From contig NZ_CP104381.1 of the NCBI RefSeq assembly GCF_030582395.1, positions 1,426,001-1,490,000 on the forward strand: 64,000 bases of DNA, in the 5' to 3' direction. Source of the stretch: Ralstonia pickettii. Lineage in GTDB: Bacteria > Pseudomonadota > Gammaproteobacteria > Burkholderiales > Burkholderiaceae. This document shows positions 35,032-45,434 of this stretch, one piece after another. Made by a program: the position numbers and the translations under genes. Numbering within the stretch: position 1 is the first letter of the stretch; each line of letters begins with the position of its first letter. Under the pieces are notes generated by a model. That model did not search any database. It saw nothing but the letters and a program-made list of their open reading frames with translations, and was not told the origin of the DNA.

Positions 35032-37620
35032 TCAGATGGCGAGCGCATCGAGCAGCTCGCTTTCAAGTTCGAGCTGCAGTTTGTTGTCCTGGGTCAGGCG
35101 GGTGCCGTCGACCAGGAAAATATCTTCCACGCGCTCGCCGAGCGTGTTGATGCGCGCGGTGTGTACCGACACGCGACGGTGTGCGAGCACGCGGGCAATG
35201 GCGTAGAGCAGACCGGTGCGGTCTGTTGCAGAAATGGACAGCAGGTAATACTGGCCGCGCTCGTCCGCCCGCAGGTCGACGCGCGGCTTGATCGGGAAGC
35301 TGCGTGACTGGCGCGAGATGCGCCCTCGCGGCGGCTCGGGCAGCGCGGTTTCGCGTGAGATCTGCTCAGCCAGCTCGTGCTCGACCAGCGTGATGATGTC
35401 GCGGTAATGGCCGGGCTCTACCAGGCCGCTGCTGGGGTCGGCTACCTGGAAGGTGTCGAGTGCGTAGCCGTGTTTCGTGGTGTGAATCTTGGCGTCCAGA
35501 ATCGTCAGGCTCTTGCGCTCGAAGTAGCCGCAGATGCGCGCAAAAAGATCGGGCCGATCCGGCGAGTACACCGCCACCTGCAGGCCGACGCCCGCTGGTG
35601 AAATGCGTGCTCGCACGATCGGGATCGTCGTGTCGACACGGTTGTAGAAATGCCGCGTGAACCAGGCGATGTCGCGCGCGTCGTGGCGCAGGAACACGCC
35701 CACGTCGAGCTGTTTCCACAGTGCCTCGTGTGCAGTGTCGTCCAGCGCGGCCAGGCGCAGCAGGGCGCGCGCTTCTTCCTTGCGCCCTTCGAGCACGGCG
35801 TGCGGGTCCGTGGTGGCGCCGCCGAGCACGCGCAGCGTCATGCGGTACAGGTCTTCCAGCAGCTTGCCCTTCCAGGCGTTCCACACCTTGGGGCTGGTGC
35901 CGCGGATGTCGGCAACGGTCAGCAGATACAGCGCGGTCAGCCGACGCTCGGTGCCGACCAGATCGGCAAAATGGCGGATGACTTCGGGATCGCCGAGGTC
36001 CTGCTTCTGCGCGACCTGGCTCATCGTCAGGTGATGTTCGACAAGCCAGACGATCAAGTCTGCGTCTTCCTTGGCGATGCCGTGTTCCTTGCAGAAGCGC
36101 CGTGCGTCGGACATGCCGAGCACGGAGTGATCACCGCCGCGGCCTTTCGCAATGTCATGGAACAGCGCGGCCACGGTCAGCACCCACGGCTTGTCGAAGT
36201 TCGCCATCAACTGGCTGCAGAACGGAAACTCGTGCGTGTGCTCGACGATGGCGAAACGGCGGATATTGCGCACCACCATCAGGATGTGCTGATCGACCGT
36301 GTAGACGTGGAACAGGTCGTGCTGCATCTGCCCGACGATGCGGCGGAAGTTGACCAGGTAGCGGCCGAGCACGCTGGTCTGGTTCATCAGGCGCAGCGCG
36401 TGCGTGATGCCCTGCGGCTGTTGCAGGATCGACAGGAACAGCGCGCGATTGGCCGGATCCTTGCGCCATTTGGCGTCCATCAACGTCCGCGCGTTGTAGA
36501 GCGCGCGCATCGTGCTGGCTGCCAATCCCTTGATGCCGCGCGTCTGCTCGTAAAGCAGGAACGTTTCCAGGATGGCCGTCGGCTCGCGCTGGTAGAGATC
36601 GGCGTCGGCAATCTCGAGCATGCCTTGCCGTTCGACAAAGCGATCGTTGATCCGCCGCGTGATACCCAGCTCGCTCGGGAACAGCCGCGCCTCGATGTTC
36701 TGCAGCACCACGGTATTGAGCTGCGTGACCGCCTTGGCCACCCAGTAATAGCGGCGCATGAGCTGTTCGCTCGCGCGCTTGGCGGTGGTCGGGCGGTATC
36801 CGAACGATTCGGCCAGTTGCGTCTGCAGATCGAACACCAATACGTCCTGCCGGCGCCCGGCCAGCAGGTGCAGACGCGCGCGGACGGTTTTGAGCAAGCG
36901 CTCGTTGCTGGCCAGCTCCTGCGCTTCACGGCGCGTCAGCAGGCCATTGGCGAGCAGCTCGTTCCAGCTGGAGCCGAACCCAGCCGCGCGCGTCATCCAC
37001 AGAATGACCTGCAGGTCGCGCAGGCCGCCGGGGCTTTCCTTGCAGTTAGGTTCGAGCGAGTAGGGCGTGTCCTGGTACTTGGCGTGCCGCTGGCGCATTT
37101 CCAGCAGTTTCGACTGGAAGAAGTCTGCGGCGTCCAGATGGCCTTGATAGTGCGTCTCGAACGTGCGGTATAACCCTTCGTCGCCCGTCAGCAGACGCGC
37201 TTCCAGCAGCGACGTGCGTACTGTTACGTCTTGTGCGGCTTCCTTGATGCACTCGTCGACCGTGCGCACCGAGGAGCCGATGTCCAACCCCATGTCCCAG
37301 CAGCGGCCGATGAAGGCCTCCAGCCGGGCCTCCAAGGCCTTGTCTGCGGTGCCTGGCAGCAAGAGGAGGATGTCCACATCGGAATGCGGAAACAGCTCGC
37401 CGCGCCCGTAGCCGCCCACGGCAATCAGCGCGCAGGTGGTGGGCATCTGCTCTTCCTGCCAAAGACACACGAGCGAACGGTCCACCGCGCGCGCCAGCTT
37501 GGTCACAAGTTGCTGAACGTTGGCGTGCTGGTCGAACTGCGCGAACAGGCGCGCGCGCTCAGCTTTCAGGGCGTCGCGCGGATGAGTTTCTTCGGCAGGG
37601 ACGGCGGCAGCGGAGGGCAT
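35032..37620 (-). CDS. glnD: [Protein-PII] uridylyltransferase/uridylyl-removing enzyme
   Basis: Senses glutamine and adds or removes UMP on PII proteins, controlling nitrogen assimilation. The 862-residue protein has the nucleotidyltransferase motif [15 protein letters not shown] at 69-83, a central HD hydrolase domain ([14 protein letters not shown]) and two C-terminal ACT domains ([12 protein letters not shown] and [18 protein letters not shown]). Length matches the family. It lies between map and rluB on the - strand; the map-glnD order is also seen in other proteobacteria. Confidence 0.97.
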   Translation of the reverse strand: MPSAAAVPAEETHPRDALKAERARLFAQFDQHANVQQLVTKLARAVDRSLVCLWQEEQMPTTCALIAVGGYGRGELFPHSDVDILLLLPGTADKALEARLEAFIGRCWDMGLDIGSSVRTVDECIKEAAQDVTVRTSLLEARLLTGDEGLYRTFETHYQGHLDAADFFQSKLLEMRQRHAKYQDTPYSLEPNCKESPGGLRDLQVILWMTRAAGFGSSWNELLANGLLTRREAQELASNERLLKTVRARLHLLAGRRQDVLVFDLQTQLAESFGYRPTTAKRASEQLMRRYYWVAKAVTQLNTVVLQNIEARLFPSELGITRRINDRFVERQGMLEIADADLYQREPTAILETFLLYEQTRGIKGLAASTMRALYNARTLMDAKWRKDPANRALFLSILQQPQGITHALRLMNQTSVLGRYLVNFRRIVGQMQHDLFHVYTVDQHILMVVRNIRRFAIVEHTHEFPFCSQLMANFDKPWVLTVAALFHDIAKGRGGDHSVLGMSDARRFCKEHGIAKEDADLIVWLVEHHLTMSQVAQKQDLGDPEVIRHFADLVGTERRLTALYLLTVADIRGTSPKVWNAWKGKLLEDLYRMTLRVLGGATTDPHAVLEGRKEEARALLRLAALDDTAHEALWKQLDVGVFLRHDARDIAWFTRHFYNRVDTTIPIVRARISPAGVGLQVAVYSPDRPDLFARICGYFERKSLTILDAKIHTTKHGYALDTFQVADPSSGLVEPGHYRDIITLVEHELAEQISRETALPEPPRGRISRQSRSFPIKPRVDLRADERGQYYLLSISATDRTGLLYAIARVLAHRRVSVHTARINTLGERVEDIFLVDGTRLTQDNKLQLELESELLDALAI

Positions 37621-37738
37621 GAGCAGAGCGTGAATGAAACAGCGACCGGAATGAGCCGGTCGCTGCAGGAGTTGAGCCGGTGCGGGGCGAGATCAGCGGG
37701 ACGTTACCGCCGCTGAGGTCGCAGCTCGCCCGCGAGGA

Positions 37739-38563
37739 TCAGGCCGTGGCCGGAGCGCCTTCGTGTACGAATTCGGGTGCCGGTGGCGTCAATGCCGACA
37801 CCGTCAGCACTTCATGGCCGGTTTCCGTCACCAGAAGCGTATGTTCCCACTGCGCCGACAGGCTGCGGTCACGCGTCTTGACCGTCCATTGGTCGGGCAT
37901 CGTGCGGATGTCGCGCTTGCCCGCGTTGATCATCGGTTCGATCGTGAAGATCATGCCGGCTTTCAATTCCATCCCGGTACCGGGCCGGCCGTAGTGCAGG
38001 ATTTGCGGATCTTCGTGGAATTTCTTGCCGATGCCGTGGCCGCAATATTCACGCACCACGCTGTAGCCCGCGGCTTCGGCATGCTGCTGGATCACGTGGC
38101 CGATATCACCGAGGCGGGCGCCCGGACGCACTGCAGCAATGCCCTTCCACATGCATTCGAACGTCACCTGGGTCAGGCGCTTGGCGAGGATCGAGCCCTC
38201 GCCAACAACGAACGTGCGGCTGGTATCGCCGTAGTAGCCTTCCTTGGTGATGACCGTGATGTCGAGATTGACGATATCCCCATTCTTAAGCACCTTGTCG
38301 CCGGGAATGCCGTGGCAGATCACATCGTTGACCGATGTGCAGATCGATGCCGGGAAGGGCGGATAGCCTGGGGGCGCATAGTTCAGCGGTGCCGGCACGG
38401 TGCCTTGCACGTCACGCATGTAGGCGTGGCACAGCTGGTCCAGCTTGCCTGTCGTCACGCCGGGTACGACGAACGGCGTGATGTAGTCGAGAACTTCGGA
38501 CGCAAGCCGGCAGGCCACGCGCATCTGCGCAATGTCTTCGGCGGTGTGAATGGTAACGGCCAT
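37739..38563 (-). CDS. map: Methionine aminopeptidase, type I
   Basis: Removes the initiator methionine. The 274-residue M24A enzyme shows the metal ligands in order: Asp in NLDITV, Asp in YYGDTSRTF, His in CGHGIGKKFHEDP, Glu in FTIEPM and Glu near QWEHTLLVT. It is divergent from rpsB, the conserved arrangement in many proteobacteria, and is followed by glnD 118 bp downstream on the same strand. Confidence 0.97.
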   Translation of the reverse strand: MAVTIHTAEDIAQMRVACRLASEVLDYITPFVVPGVTTGKLDQLCHAYMRDVQGTVPAPLNYAPPGYPPFPASICTSVNDVICHGIPGDKVLKNGDIVNLDITVITKEGYYGDTSRTFVVGEGSILAKRLTQVTFECMWKGIAAVRPGARLGDIGHVIQQHAEAAGYSVVREYCGHGIGKKFHEDPQILHYGRPGTGMELKAGMIFTIEPMINAGKRDIRTMPDQWTVKTRDRSLSAQWEHTLLVTETGHEVLTVSALTPPAPEFVHEGAPATA

Positions 38564-38704
38564 GCTGTGACTCTTTCTGCACGCAGGCGCCTGGAGCGCC
38601 GCGTCGTGGCTAAAGGACGAATTATCGCACCAAAGCGCCCCGGCCGGGGTTTTCGGGCGGCGGGCGCCAGTCTTGCTCGGTTTGTCGCGGATACTCGGAA
38701 GGTC

Positions 38705-38734
38705 TTGAGTTGATTGGGTTTTTGCCGCTATAAT
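38705..38734 (+). promoter_or_regulatory. rpsB promoter
   Basis: TTGAGT (38705-38710), 18 bp, then a perfect TATAAT (38729-38734). It lies about 130 bp before rpsB and leaves a leader of that length. The 304-bp map-rpsB gap (38564-38867) otherwise shows only the leader, with a small TTCG/CGAA dyad near 38807-38823 that could be part of S2 autoregulation. Confidence 0.75.
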
Positions 38735-38867
38735 CGCTGGCTAAGCAGTTGCCGGTCGTGTGGCCGGTGGCGCTTGAAATCGCGAGCCGCTTCACCGCGG
38801 GTGTTTTTCGTATCGCATGCGAAGAATGTCTGAGGCGGCTTTAGACCTAACCCGACTGGAGAATTTC

Positions 38868-39611
38868 ATGTCCGTAACCATGCGCGAAATGCTGGAAGCC
38901 GGTGTCCACTTTGGCCACCAGACCCGCTTCTGGAACCCCAAGATGGCCCCTTACATCTTTGGCCATCGCAACAAGATTCACATCATCAACCTGGAAAAGA
39001 CGCTGCCGATGTACCAGGACGCACTGAAGTACGTGCGCCAACTGGCAGCCAACCGGGGCACCATTCTGTTCGTTGGTACGAAGCGTCAATCGCGCGAGAT
39101 CCTGGCTGAAGAAGCGGCTCGCGCAGGCATGCCGTTCGTCGACAGCCGCTGGCTCGGCGGCATGCTGACCAACTTCAAGACGGTCAAGACCTCGATCAAG
39201 CGCCTGAAGGACATGGAAGTCGCCAAGGAAGCCGGCGCGACCGAAACCATGAGCAAGAAGGAAGCGCTGATGTTCGAACGCGAAATGGACAAGCTGGTGA
39301 AGTCCATTGGCGGCATCAAGGACATGGGCGGCATTCCGGACGCCATCTTCGTGGTGGACGTTGGTTACCACAAGATTGCCGTGACCGAAGCTGCCAAGCT
39401 GGGTATTCCGGTGATCGGCGTGGTTGACACGAACCACTCGCCGGAAGGCATCGACTACGTCATCCCGGGTAACGACGACTCGAGCAAGGCTGTTGCACTG
39501 TACGTGCGCGGCGTGGCCGACGCGATCCTGGAAGGCCGTGCGAATGCGGTCCAGGAAGTGGTTGAAGCCGCTCGCGGCGGCGACGACTTCGTCGAAGTCC
39601 AAGAAGGCTAA
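38868..39611 (+). CDS. rpsB: 30S ribosomal protein S2
   Basis: 247-residue uS2. The N terminus [26 protein letters not shown] and the internal [20 protein letters not shown] stretch are diagnostic. ATG 38868 follows CTGGAG; upstream in-frame starts belong to the leader. It forms the conserved rpsB-tsf-pyrH-frr order, which begins the long + strand cluster reaching to about 54.9 kb. Confidence 0.98.
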   Translation: MSVTMREMLEAGVHFGHQTRFWNPKMAPYIFGHRNKIHIINLEKTLPMYQDALKYVRQLAANRGTILFVGTKRQSREILAEEAARAGMPFVDSRWLGGMLTNFKTVKTSIKRLKDMEVAKEAGATETMSKKEALMFEREMDKLVKSIGGIKDMGGIPDAIFVVDVGYHKIAVTEAAKLGIPVIGVVDTNHSPEGIDYVIPGNDDSSKAVALYVRGVADAILEGRANAVQEVVEAARGGDDFVEVQEG

Positions 39612-39667
39612 ATACAAGAAGGCGGGCGCCCGCGGCTTGATTGCGCGGGACGCGTGCCAGGCCGCAC

Positions 39668-39729
39668 CTGATGGAGCCCATCAGGGTTGATGGCCAGACA
39701 GGGGCGCGTAACAAACGCCCCTTTTTTTT
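39668..39729 (+). terminator. Hairpins and intrinsic attenuator between rpsB and tsf
   Basis: A perfect CTGATGG-AGC-CCATCAG hairpin (39668-39684) is followed by GGGGCG-N9-CGCCCC (39701-39706 and 39716-39721) with eight T. The second is an intrinsic terminator. Partial read-through would give S2 in excess of EF-Ts, or tsf may have its own promoter in the remaining 135 bp. Confidence 0.8.
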
Positions 39730-39864
39730 GAAATTTGTCATGCGGATGCCCCACGCGCGTCGTATCTCGTGGGGCGGCCGGATGGAAACCGGACGACAGG
39801 CCGGCGCGAGGCGAAGACTGATCCGCGCGCGACCGGACGACGATCTGAAACAAGGAGCATGAGA

Positions 39865-40755
39865 ATGGCGGCAATTACCGCAAGCATGGTTGCAGAACTG
39901 CGCGCGAAGACCGACGCGCCGATGATGGAGTGCAAGAAGGCCCTGACCGAAGCCGAAGGCAACCTGGAAAAGGCCGAAGAGATCCTGCGCGTGAAGCTGG
40001 GCAACAAGGCCGGCAAGGCCGCCTCGCGCATCACCGCTGAAGGCGTGGTGGCCGCTGCTGTGGAAGGCAAGACCGGCGCGCTGGTCGAGATCAACTGCGA
40101 AACCGACTTCGTCTCGAAGAACGATTCGTTCCTGGCCTTCGCCAACTCGGTCGCAGCACTGATTGCCAAGAACAACCCGGCTGACGTTGCGGCTGTCGGC
40201 GGCCTGCCGCTGTCGCAAGACGGCTTTGGCCCGACGGTGGAAGACGTACGCGTGGGCCTGATCGGCAAGATCGGCGAGAACATGACGATCCGTCGCTTCC
40301 AGCGTTTCGAAGGCACTCAGCTGACTTCGTACCTGCACGGCACCCGCATCGGCGTGATGGTGGCATTCGAAGGCAACGAAGTGGCGGCCAAGGACGCAGC
40401 AATGCAGGCTGCCGCGATGAAGCCCGTGTCGCTGTCGGCTGACGACGTGCCTGCCGAGCTGGTCGCCAAGGAGCGCAGCGTTGCCGAGCAGAAGGCTGCA
40501 GAATCGGGCAAGCCGGCTGAAATCGTTGCCAAGATGGTCGAAGGCAGCGTGCAGAAGTATCTGAAGGAAGTCTCGCTGCTGAACCAGCCGTTCGTGAAGA
40601 ACGACAAGCAGACCGTTGAGCAAATGCTCAAGGCCGCCAACACGACCGTGAAGGCTTTCACCCTGTACGTGGTGGGCGAGGGCATCGAGAAGAAGCAAGA
40701 CGACTTTGCCGCTGAAGTGGCCGCCCAAGTGGCCGCCGCCAAGCAACAGGCGTAA
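39865..40755 (+). CDS. tsf: Translation elongation factor Ts
   Basis: Guanine nucleotide exchange factor for EF-Tu. 296 residues; N terminus [27 protein letters not shown] with the signature [17 protein letters not shown], and the core [15 protein letters not shown] 39865 has CAAGGAG correctly spaced. Length matches long proteobacterial EF-Ts. Confidence 0.98.
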   Translation: MAAITASMVAELRAKTDAPMMECKKALTEAEGNLEKAEEILRVKLGNKAGKAASRITAEGVVAAAVEGKTGALVEINCETDFVSKNDSFLAFANSVAALIAKNNPADVAAVGGLPLSQDGFGPTVEDVRVGLIGKIGENMTIRRFQRFEGTQLTSYLHGTRIGVMVAFEGNEVAAKDAAMQAAAMKPVSLSADDVPAELVAKERSVAEQKAAESGKPAEIVAKMVEGSVQKYLKEVSLLNQPFVKNDKQTVEQMLKAANTTVKAFTLYVVGEGIEKKQDDFAAEVAAQVAAAKQQA

Positions 40756-40839
40756 TGCTGCAGCGGCTGTCTCCAGCGGCGCGGCGAGCCGCCTTCCGGC
40801 GCAGGCCGGTAGGGTTCGTTTCCACCATTGGCGCAGCCG

Positions 40840-40878
40840 TATAATGCCAAACAGACAGGGCACCGAAAGGTGCCCTGT
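40840..40878 (+). promoter_or_regulatory. pyrH promoter -10 and 5' leader hairpin
   Basis: A perfect TATAAT at 40840-40845 is followed nine bases later by a 10-bp stem ACAGGGCACC/GGTGCCCTGT closed by a GAAA tetraloop (40855-40878). Transcription from this -10 would begin near the foot of the stem, so the pyrH message may start with a hairpin. No good -35 is visible. The stem is followed by only three T, so it is at most a weak terminator for tsf. Confidence 0.5.
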
Positions 40879-41046
40879 TTGCAGGTGCAGCCTGCTTGCG
40901 CGGGCATCGTTGGTGATTTTTCCGACGGCTTCCGCGCAAGAAGGTTGCGGGATGTGCGAAGTCCCCGCTTTGCACGTCGTCGTCATATCCGCAGCGTCAT
41001 TTCCCCTTTCCTGTTTCCCGTACCAGGAATCGTCACGAGGATCTCC

Positions 41047-41757
41047 ATGCCTGCCTACAAGCGCGTTCTACTCAAACTTTCCGGCGAAGCCCTGATGGGC
41101 GACGATGCCTTCGGCATCAACCGCAGCACCATCGAAGGGATGGTCAACGACATCGCTGAAATCGTGAAGCTGGGCGTGCAGGTGGCAGTGGTGATCGGCG
41201 GCGGCAACATCTTCCGCGGTGTCGCGGGCGGCGCCGCCGGCATGGACCGCGCCACGGCCGACTACATGGGCATGCTGGCCACCATGATGAACGCGCTGGC
41301 CCTGCAGGACGCCATGCGTCATGCCAACCTCGAAGGCCGCGTTCAATCGGCGCTGCGCCTGGACCAAGTGGTCGAACCGTACATCCGCCCGCGTGCCATC
41401 CGCCAGTTGGAAGAAGGCAAGATCGTGATCTTCGCCGCAGGCACCGGCAACCCGTTCTTCACGACCGACACCGCGGCGGCGCTGCGCGGCTCGGAAATCG
41501 GCGCAGAGATTGTGCTCAAGGCCACCAAGGTCGATGGGGTCTACACTGCCGATCCGAAGAAGGACCCGAGCGCCACGCGCTACACCACGATTACTTTTGA
41601 CGAAGCCATTTCGCGCAACCTGCAGGTGATGGACGCGACCGCTTTCGCGCTGTGCCGCGACCAGAAGCTGCCGATCAAGGTGTTCTCGATCCAGAAGCCG
41701 GGCGCGCTCAAGCGCGTGATCCTGGGTGAAGACGAAGGCACGCTGGTGCACGTCTGA
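41047..41757 (+). CDS. pyrH: UMP kinase
   Basis: Hexameric bacterial UMP kinase of the amino-acid kinase fold, making UDP from UMP and ATP. 236 residues; [20 protein letters not shown] at the start, GGGNIFRG in the ATP/phosphate loop, and [18 protein letters not shown] in the UMP site. ATG 41047 is set by the family N terminus. The leader back to the -10 is about 200 bases. Confidence 0.98.
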   Translation: MPAYKRVLLKLSGEALMGDDAFGINRSTIEGMVNDIAEIVKLGVQVAVVIGGGNIFRGVAGGAAGMDRATADYMGMLATMMNALALQDAMRHANLEGRVQSALRLDQVVEPYIRPRAIRQLEEGKIVIFAAGTGNPFFTTDTAAALRGSEIGAEIVLKATKVDGVYTADPKKDPSATRYTTITFDEAISRNLQVMDATAFALCRDQKLPIKVFSIQKPGALKRVILGEDEGTLVHV

Positions 41758-41934
41758 AGCCGTCGGAAAGCCGCATAGCAGGCGCCTTTTTTTACCGTTC
41801 GCTGACCCTGCGTAAATGGCGTTGGCGAGCGGCTTCCATGTAAAATCGCCTATTGTCTTTTTGGTCTTGCCGGTGCCCTGTGCCGTGTTCCGGGGTGCAT
41901 GTTCGGCAGACCGCCGTTATCGTTCGGAGGAAGT

Positions 41935-42495
41935 ATGAGCGTCGCCGATGTCAAGAAGAATGCCGAGCAGAAGATGCAGAAGTCGATCGAGGCTCTGAAG
42001 ACGGATCTGGCCAAGATCCGTACTGGCCGTGCCCACACCGGTCTGCTCGATCACGTGCAAGTTGACTACTACGGCTCGATGGTGCCGATCAGCCAGGTTG
42101 CCAACGTGACGCTGGTGGACGCACGCACGATTGGCGTGCAACCGTGGGAAAAGAAGATGGTGCAAGCCGTCGAGAAGGCCATCCGTGAAGCGGACCTCGG
42201 CCTGAACCCCGCCACGATGGGCGACATCATTCGCGTGCCGACCCCCGCCCTGACCGAAGAGCGCCGAAAGGAGCTGACCAAGGTCGTGAAGGGCGAGGGC
42301 GAGGATGCCAAGGTCGCCGTGCGCAACCTGCGTCGCGATGCCAATGAACAGCTCAAGAAACTGGTGAAGGACAAGGCGATCTCGGAAGACGACGAGCGCC
42401 GCGGTGGTGACGACATCCAGAAGCTGACCGACAAGTTCGTCGCCGAGATCGACAAGCTGGTCGCCGAGAAAGACAAGGAAATCATGACGGTGTAA
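41935..42495 (+). CDS. frr: Ribosome recycling factor
   Basis: With EF-G, splits post-termination ribosomes. 186 residues; [21 protein letters not shown] at the start and the [13 protein letters not shown] segment are diagnostic. ATG 41935 follows CGGAGGAAG. Length is standard. It is separated from pyrH by 177 bp that probably holds its own promoter. Confidence 0.98.
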   Translation: MSVADVKKNAEQKMQKSIEALKTDLAKIRTGRAHTGLLDHVQVDYYGSMVPISQVANVTLVDARTIGVQPWEKKMVQAVEKAIREADLGLNPATMGDIIRVPTPALTEERRKELTKVVKGEGEDAKVAVRNLRRDANEQLKKLVKDKAISEDDERRGGDDIQKLTDKFVAEIDKLVAEKDKEIMTV

Positions 42496-42547
42496 GGCCG
42501 TCTCCCGTCGCCGGCGCATTGGGTGCAGGCGGTGGGAAGCCCGATTC

Positions 42548-43324
42548 ATGCATATCAGTTCCACACTGGCGGTGCCAGACACCGCCGACACGCCGCGCCA
42601 CGTTGCCGTCATCATGGACGGTAACGGCCGCTGGGCCACCGAACGGCACCTGCCTCGCGTGGCCGGGCATAGCCGCGGCCTCGATGCCGTACGTGCAACC
42701 GTTGAAGCGGCTGCGCGCCGTGGCGTCGGCTACTTGACGCTGTTTGCTTTCAGCTCCGAAAACTGGCGTCGCCCGGCAGAGGAAGTCACCTTCCTCATGA
42801 AGCTGTTCATGACGGCGCTGCGTCGCGAAGTGAGCAAGCTTCATGACAACGGCATCCGCCTGCGCGTGGTGGGCGATCTGTCGGCATTTAGCCCGCGTAT
42901 CCAGCTCTTGATTCGAGAAGCTGAAGCCAAGACAGCCGCCAACCCCGGGCTGACCGTCACGATTCTCGCCAACTACGGTGGGCGCTGGGACATCCTGCAG
43001 GCTATGCGCGCGTTGTTGGCAGCGCAGCCCGGCATTGCACCCGACGCCATCACAGAAGAGATGCTGGCGCCGTACATGGCGCTGTCCTATGCGCCGGAGC
43101 CGGACCTGTTCATCCGCACCGGTGGCGAGCAGCGCATCAGTAACTTTCTGCTGTGGCAGCTTGCCTATTCCGAGCTGTACTTCACCGATCGCTACTGGCC
43201 GGATTTCGATGCCGCAGAGCTCGATCGCGCTTTTGCGTGGTATCGCAACCGCGAGCGCCGCTTTGGACGCACCAGCGCGCAGCTCGACCCCGATGTTCCC
43301 CCCGCGCTGTCCGCCGGAGCCTGA
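42548..43324 (+). CDS. uppS: Undecaprenyl diphosphate synthase
   Basis: cis-Prenyltransferase that makes the C55 lipid carrier for peptidoglycan and other envelope polymers. 258 residues; catalytic Asp24 in [10 protein letters not shown], the [11 protein letters not shown] segment, and the C-terminal [19 protein letters not shown] with the product-length region. It begins the envelope part of the + strand cluster, with cdsA starting three bases after its stop. Confidence 0.97.
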   Translation: MHISSTLAVPDTADTPRHVAVIMDGNGRWATERHLPRVAGHSRGLDAVRATVEAAARRGVGYLTLFAFSSENWRRPAEEVTFLMKLFMTALRREVSKLHDNGIRLRVVGDLSAFSPRIQLLIREAEAKTAANPGLTVTILANYGGRWDILQAMRALLAAQPGIAPDAITEEMLAPYMALSYAPEPDLFIRTGGEQRISNFLLWQLAYSELYFTDRYWPDFDAAELDRAFAWYRNRERRFGRTSAQLDPDVPPALSAGA

Positions 43325-43327
43325 CAC

Positions 43328-44146
43328 ATGCTGCTGACTCGCGTCATTACCGCTGTCTGCCTGCTGATTGTCATCCTGCCCATTTTGTTTTTCGCGCCGC
43401 CCGCCGGCCTGGCCGGACTGGTGACGGTATTTGCAGCCCTCGCGGCGTGGGAGTGGGGGCGTCTCGTGCGCCTGCCCGGCTGGTGGGGCCCCATTCTCTA
43501 TGCCGTCGTAGTCGTCATGCTGACGATCGCCTGGCACGACATACCCGTTCGTGGTGATGTGCGCCCGCTGTTCCATGGCGCAGTCATCGCCTGGGTGATC
43601 GCCTGGGCGCTGCTGGCAGGTGGCGTGCGCGAGTTGCATGGCACCCGCAGAATCGTTTTCGCGCTGCTTGGCTTGGTGATGTTGCCGGCGTTTGTGCATG
43701 GCGCCATTGAATTGCGCACGCACGGCGTCGCCTTTCTGCTGTCGGTCGCGTTGCTCGTGTGGGCGGCCGATGTGGGCGCGTATTTTGTCGGCAAGGCCAT
43801 TGGCCGCCGCAAGCTTGCACCGACCATCAGCCCTGGTAAGTCGTGGGAAGGTGCGATCGGCGGCGCCGTGCTGGTTGCCGTGATCGCCACCGTGGCCGGC
43901 ATCACGCACTGGTTTGCGCCGACGTGGTTTTCGCACCAGTTTGATCAGCGCGGCGCCGTCCTGGCCCTGGTGCTGACCATCCTGCTGGTGGTTGCAAGCG
44001 TCGGCGGCGATTTGTTTGAATCCCTGCTCAAGCGTCAGGTCGGCATGAAAGACAGCAGCCGCCTGTTGCCCGGCCACGGCGGCGTGCTCGATCGTATCGA
44101 CGCGCTGCTGCCGGTGTTTCCGCTGGCTGCGCTGCTGATTTCCTGA
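43328..44146 (+). CDS. cdsA: Phosphatidate cytidylyltransferase
   Basis: Integral membrane enzyme making CDP-diacylglycerol from phosphatidate and CTP. 272 residues with about eight hydrophobic segments and the CDS signature near the C terminus, [21 protein letters not shown]. It is tightly packed between uppS (3 bp) and dxr (11 bp). Confidence 0.97.
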   Translation: MLLTRVITAVCLLIVILPILFFAPPAGLAGLVTVFAALAAWEWGRLVRLPGWWGPILYAVVVVMLTIAWHDIPVRGDVRPLFHGAVIAWVIAWALLAGGVRELHGTRRIVFALLGLVMLPAFVHGAIELRTHGVAFLLSVALLVWAADVGAYFVGKAIGRRKLAPTISPGKSWEGAIGGAVLVAVIATVAGITHWFAPTWFSHQFDQRGAVLALVLTILLVVASVGGDLFESLLKRQVGMKDSSRLLPGHGGVLDRIDALLPVFPLAALLIS

Positions 44147-44157
44147 GGCGTCCGAAC

Positions 44158-45348
44158 ATGATGCGTTTGACCGTTCTTGGCGCCACCGGCTCCATTGGCG
44201 ACAGCACGCTCGACGTGGTGCGCCGTCATCCCGACAAGTACAGCGTTTTTGCGTTGACCGCCAACGCGCAGGCCGACAAGCTCGCACTGCTCTGCCGCGA
44301 GTTTCGCCCGAAGATGGCGGTGCTTGGTTCGGCGGTCGCGGCGGATGCATTGCGTGACCAGCTCGGCGCAGAGGCCGCCGGCATCGAGATCCGTTTCGGC
44401 CGCGAGGCATTGGAAGAAGCTGCGGGCCACCCCGACTGCGATGCCGTGATGGCGGCCATCGTCGGCGCAGCAGGGTTGCGCCCGACGCTCGCTGCTGTGC
44501 GCGCCGGCAAGCGCGTGCTGCTGGCCAACAAGGAGGCGCTGGTCATGTCCGGCGCGCTCTTCATGGACGCCGTGCGTCAGCATGGCGCCACCGTGCTTCC
44601 AATCGACAGCGAGCACAACGCCATCTTCCAATGCCTGCCGCAGCAAGTTCCGCAGTTCGGGCGCGGCGTGTCACGCATCGTGCTGACGGCATCGGGCGGC
44701 CCGTTCCGCACGCGCCCTGTGGAGTCTCTTGCGGATGTCACGCCAGATCAGGCGTGCGCGCATCCGAACTGGGTGATGGGGCGCAAGATCTCGGTCGATT
44801 CCGCCACCATGATGAACAAGGGGCTGGAGGTGATCGAGGCGCACTGGCTGTTCGGCGTCCCGGTCGAGCATCTCGAAGTCCTGATCCACCCGCAGAGCGT
44901 CATCCATTCGATGGTCGGCTACGACGATGGCTCCGTGCTGGCGCAGCTCGGCAACCCGGATATGCGCACGCCGATCGCCTACGGCCTGGCATATCCCGAG
45001 CGCATCGAGGCCGGCGTTGCGCTGCTCGATCTCGTCACCACGGGCGCACTGACTTTCGAGGCGCCGGACCTGCGCCGATTCCCGTGCCTGGCCTTGGCGT
45101 TCGAGGCACTGCGTGCCGGTGGTACGGCACCTGCTGCACTGAACGCGGCCAACGAGGTGGCTGTCGAGGCATTTTTGCAGCGCCGCATCCGGTTCACCGA
45201 GATTGCTGCCGTCGTGGCTGACACGCTCGCCCGCACGTCGGTCGTGCCGGCTGATTCGCTTGACACCGTTTTTGCTGCCGACGCCCAGGCGCGTCAGCAG
45301 GCCGAGCGCTATATCTCGACCGTACGCGCGCAGCTGCCGGCTGCATGA
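44158..45348 (+). CDS. dxr: 1-deoxy-D-xylulose 5-phosphate reductoisomerase
   Basis: Second step of the MEP isoprenoid pathway (NADPH-dependent), supplying precursors for UppS upstream. 396 residues; NADPH-binding [14 protein letters not shown] near 8-21, the substrate-site [14 protein letters not shown] and SGGPFRT, and metal ligands within the SEHN and NEVAVEAF regions. Two ATGs in tandem open the frame (44158 and 44161). Confidence 0.97.
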   Translation: MMRLTVLGATGSIGDSTLDVVRRHPDKYSVFALTANAQADKLALLCREFRPKMAVLGSAVAADALRDQLGAEAAGIEIRFGREALEEAAGHPDCDAVMAAIVGAAGLRPTLAAVRAGKRVLLANKEALVMSGALFMDAVRQHGATVLPIDSEHNAIFQCLPQQVPQFGRGVSRIVLTASGGPFRTRPVESLADVTPDQACAHPNWVMGRKISVDSATMMNKGLEVIEAHWLFGVPVEHLEVLIHPQSVIHSMVGYDDGSVLAQLGNPDMRTPIAYGLAYPERIEAGVALLDLVTTGALTFEAPDLRRFPCLALAFEALRAGGTAPAALNAANEVAVEAFLQRRIRFTEIAAVVADTLARTSVVPADSLDTVFAADAQARQQAERYISTVRAQLPAA

Positions 45349-45434
45349 AAGCGCGCCGTCAGAGCAAGCGGGTAACATAGCGGCTTCGCGCGGGCCAGCC
45401 TCGCGCGTGCCCTTCAGTGCATCCGGAGAAGGTT

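Noticed and set aside
33618..35150. Long + strand frame of about 510 codons opposite rluB
   Set aside because: It is the antisense reading of the RluB repeats. rluB has a recognised C-terminal enzyme, correct start and terminator; the mirror frame has only low-complexity sequence.
41761..41800. Terminator after pyrH at GGCGCC followed by seven T
   Set aside because: The T-run is good but the stem is only the self-complementary GGCGCC; no convincing longer hairpin was found.
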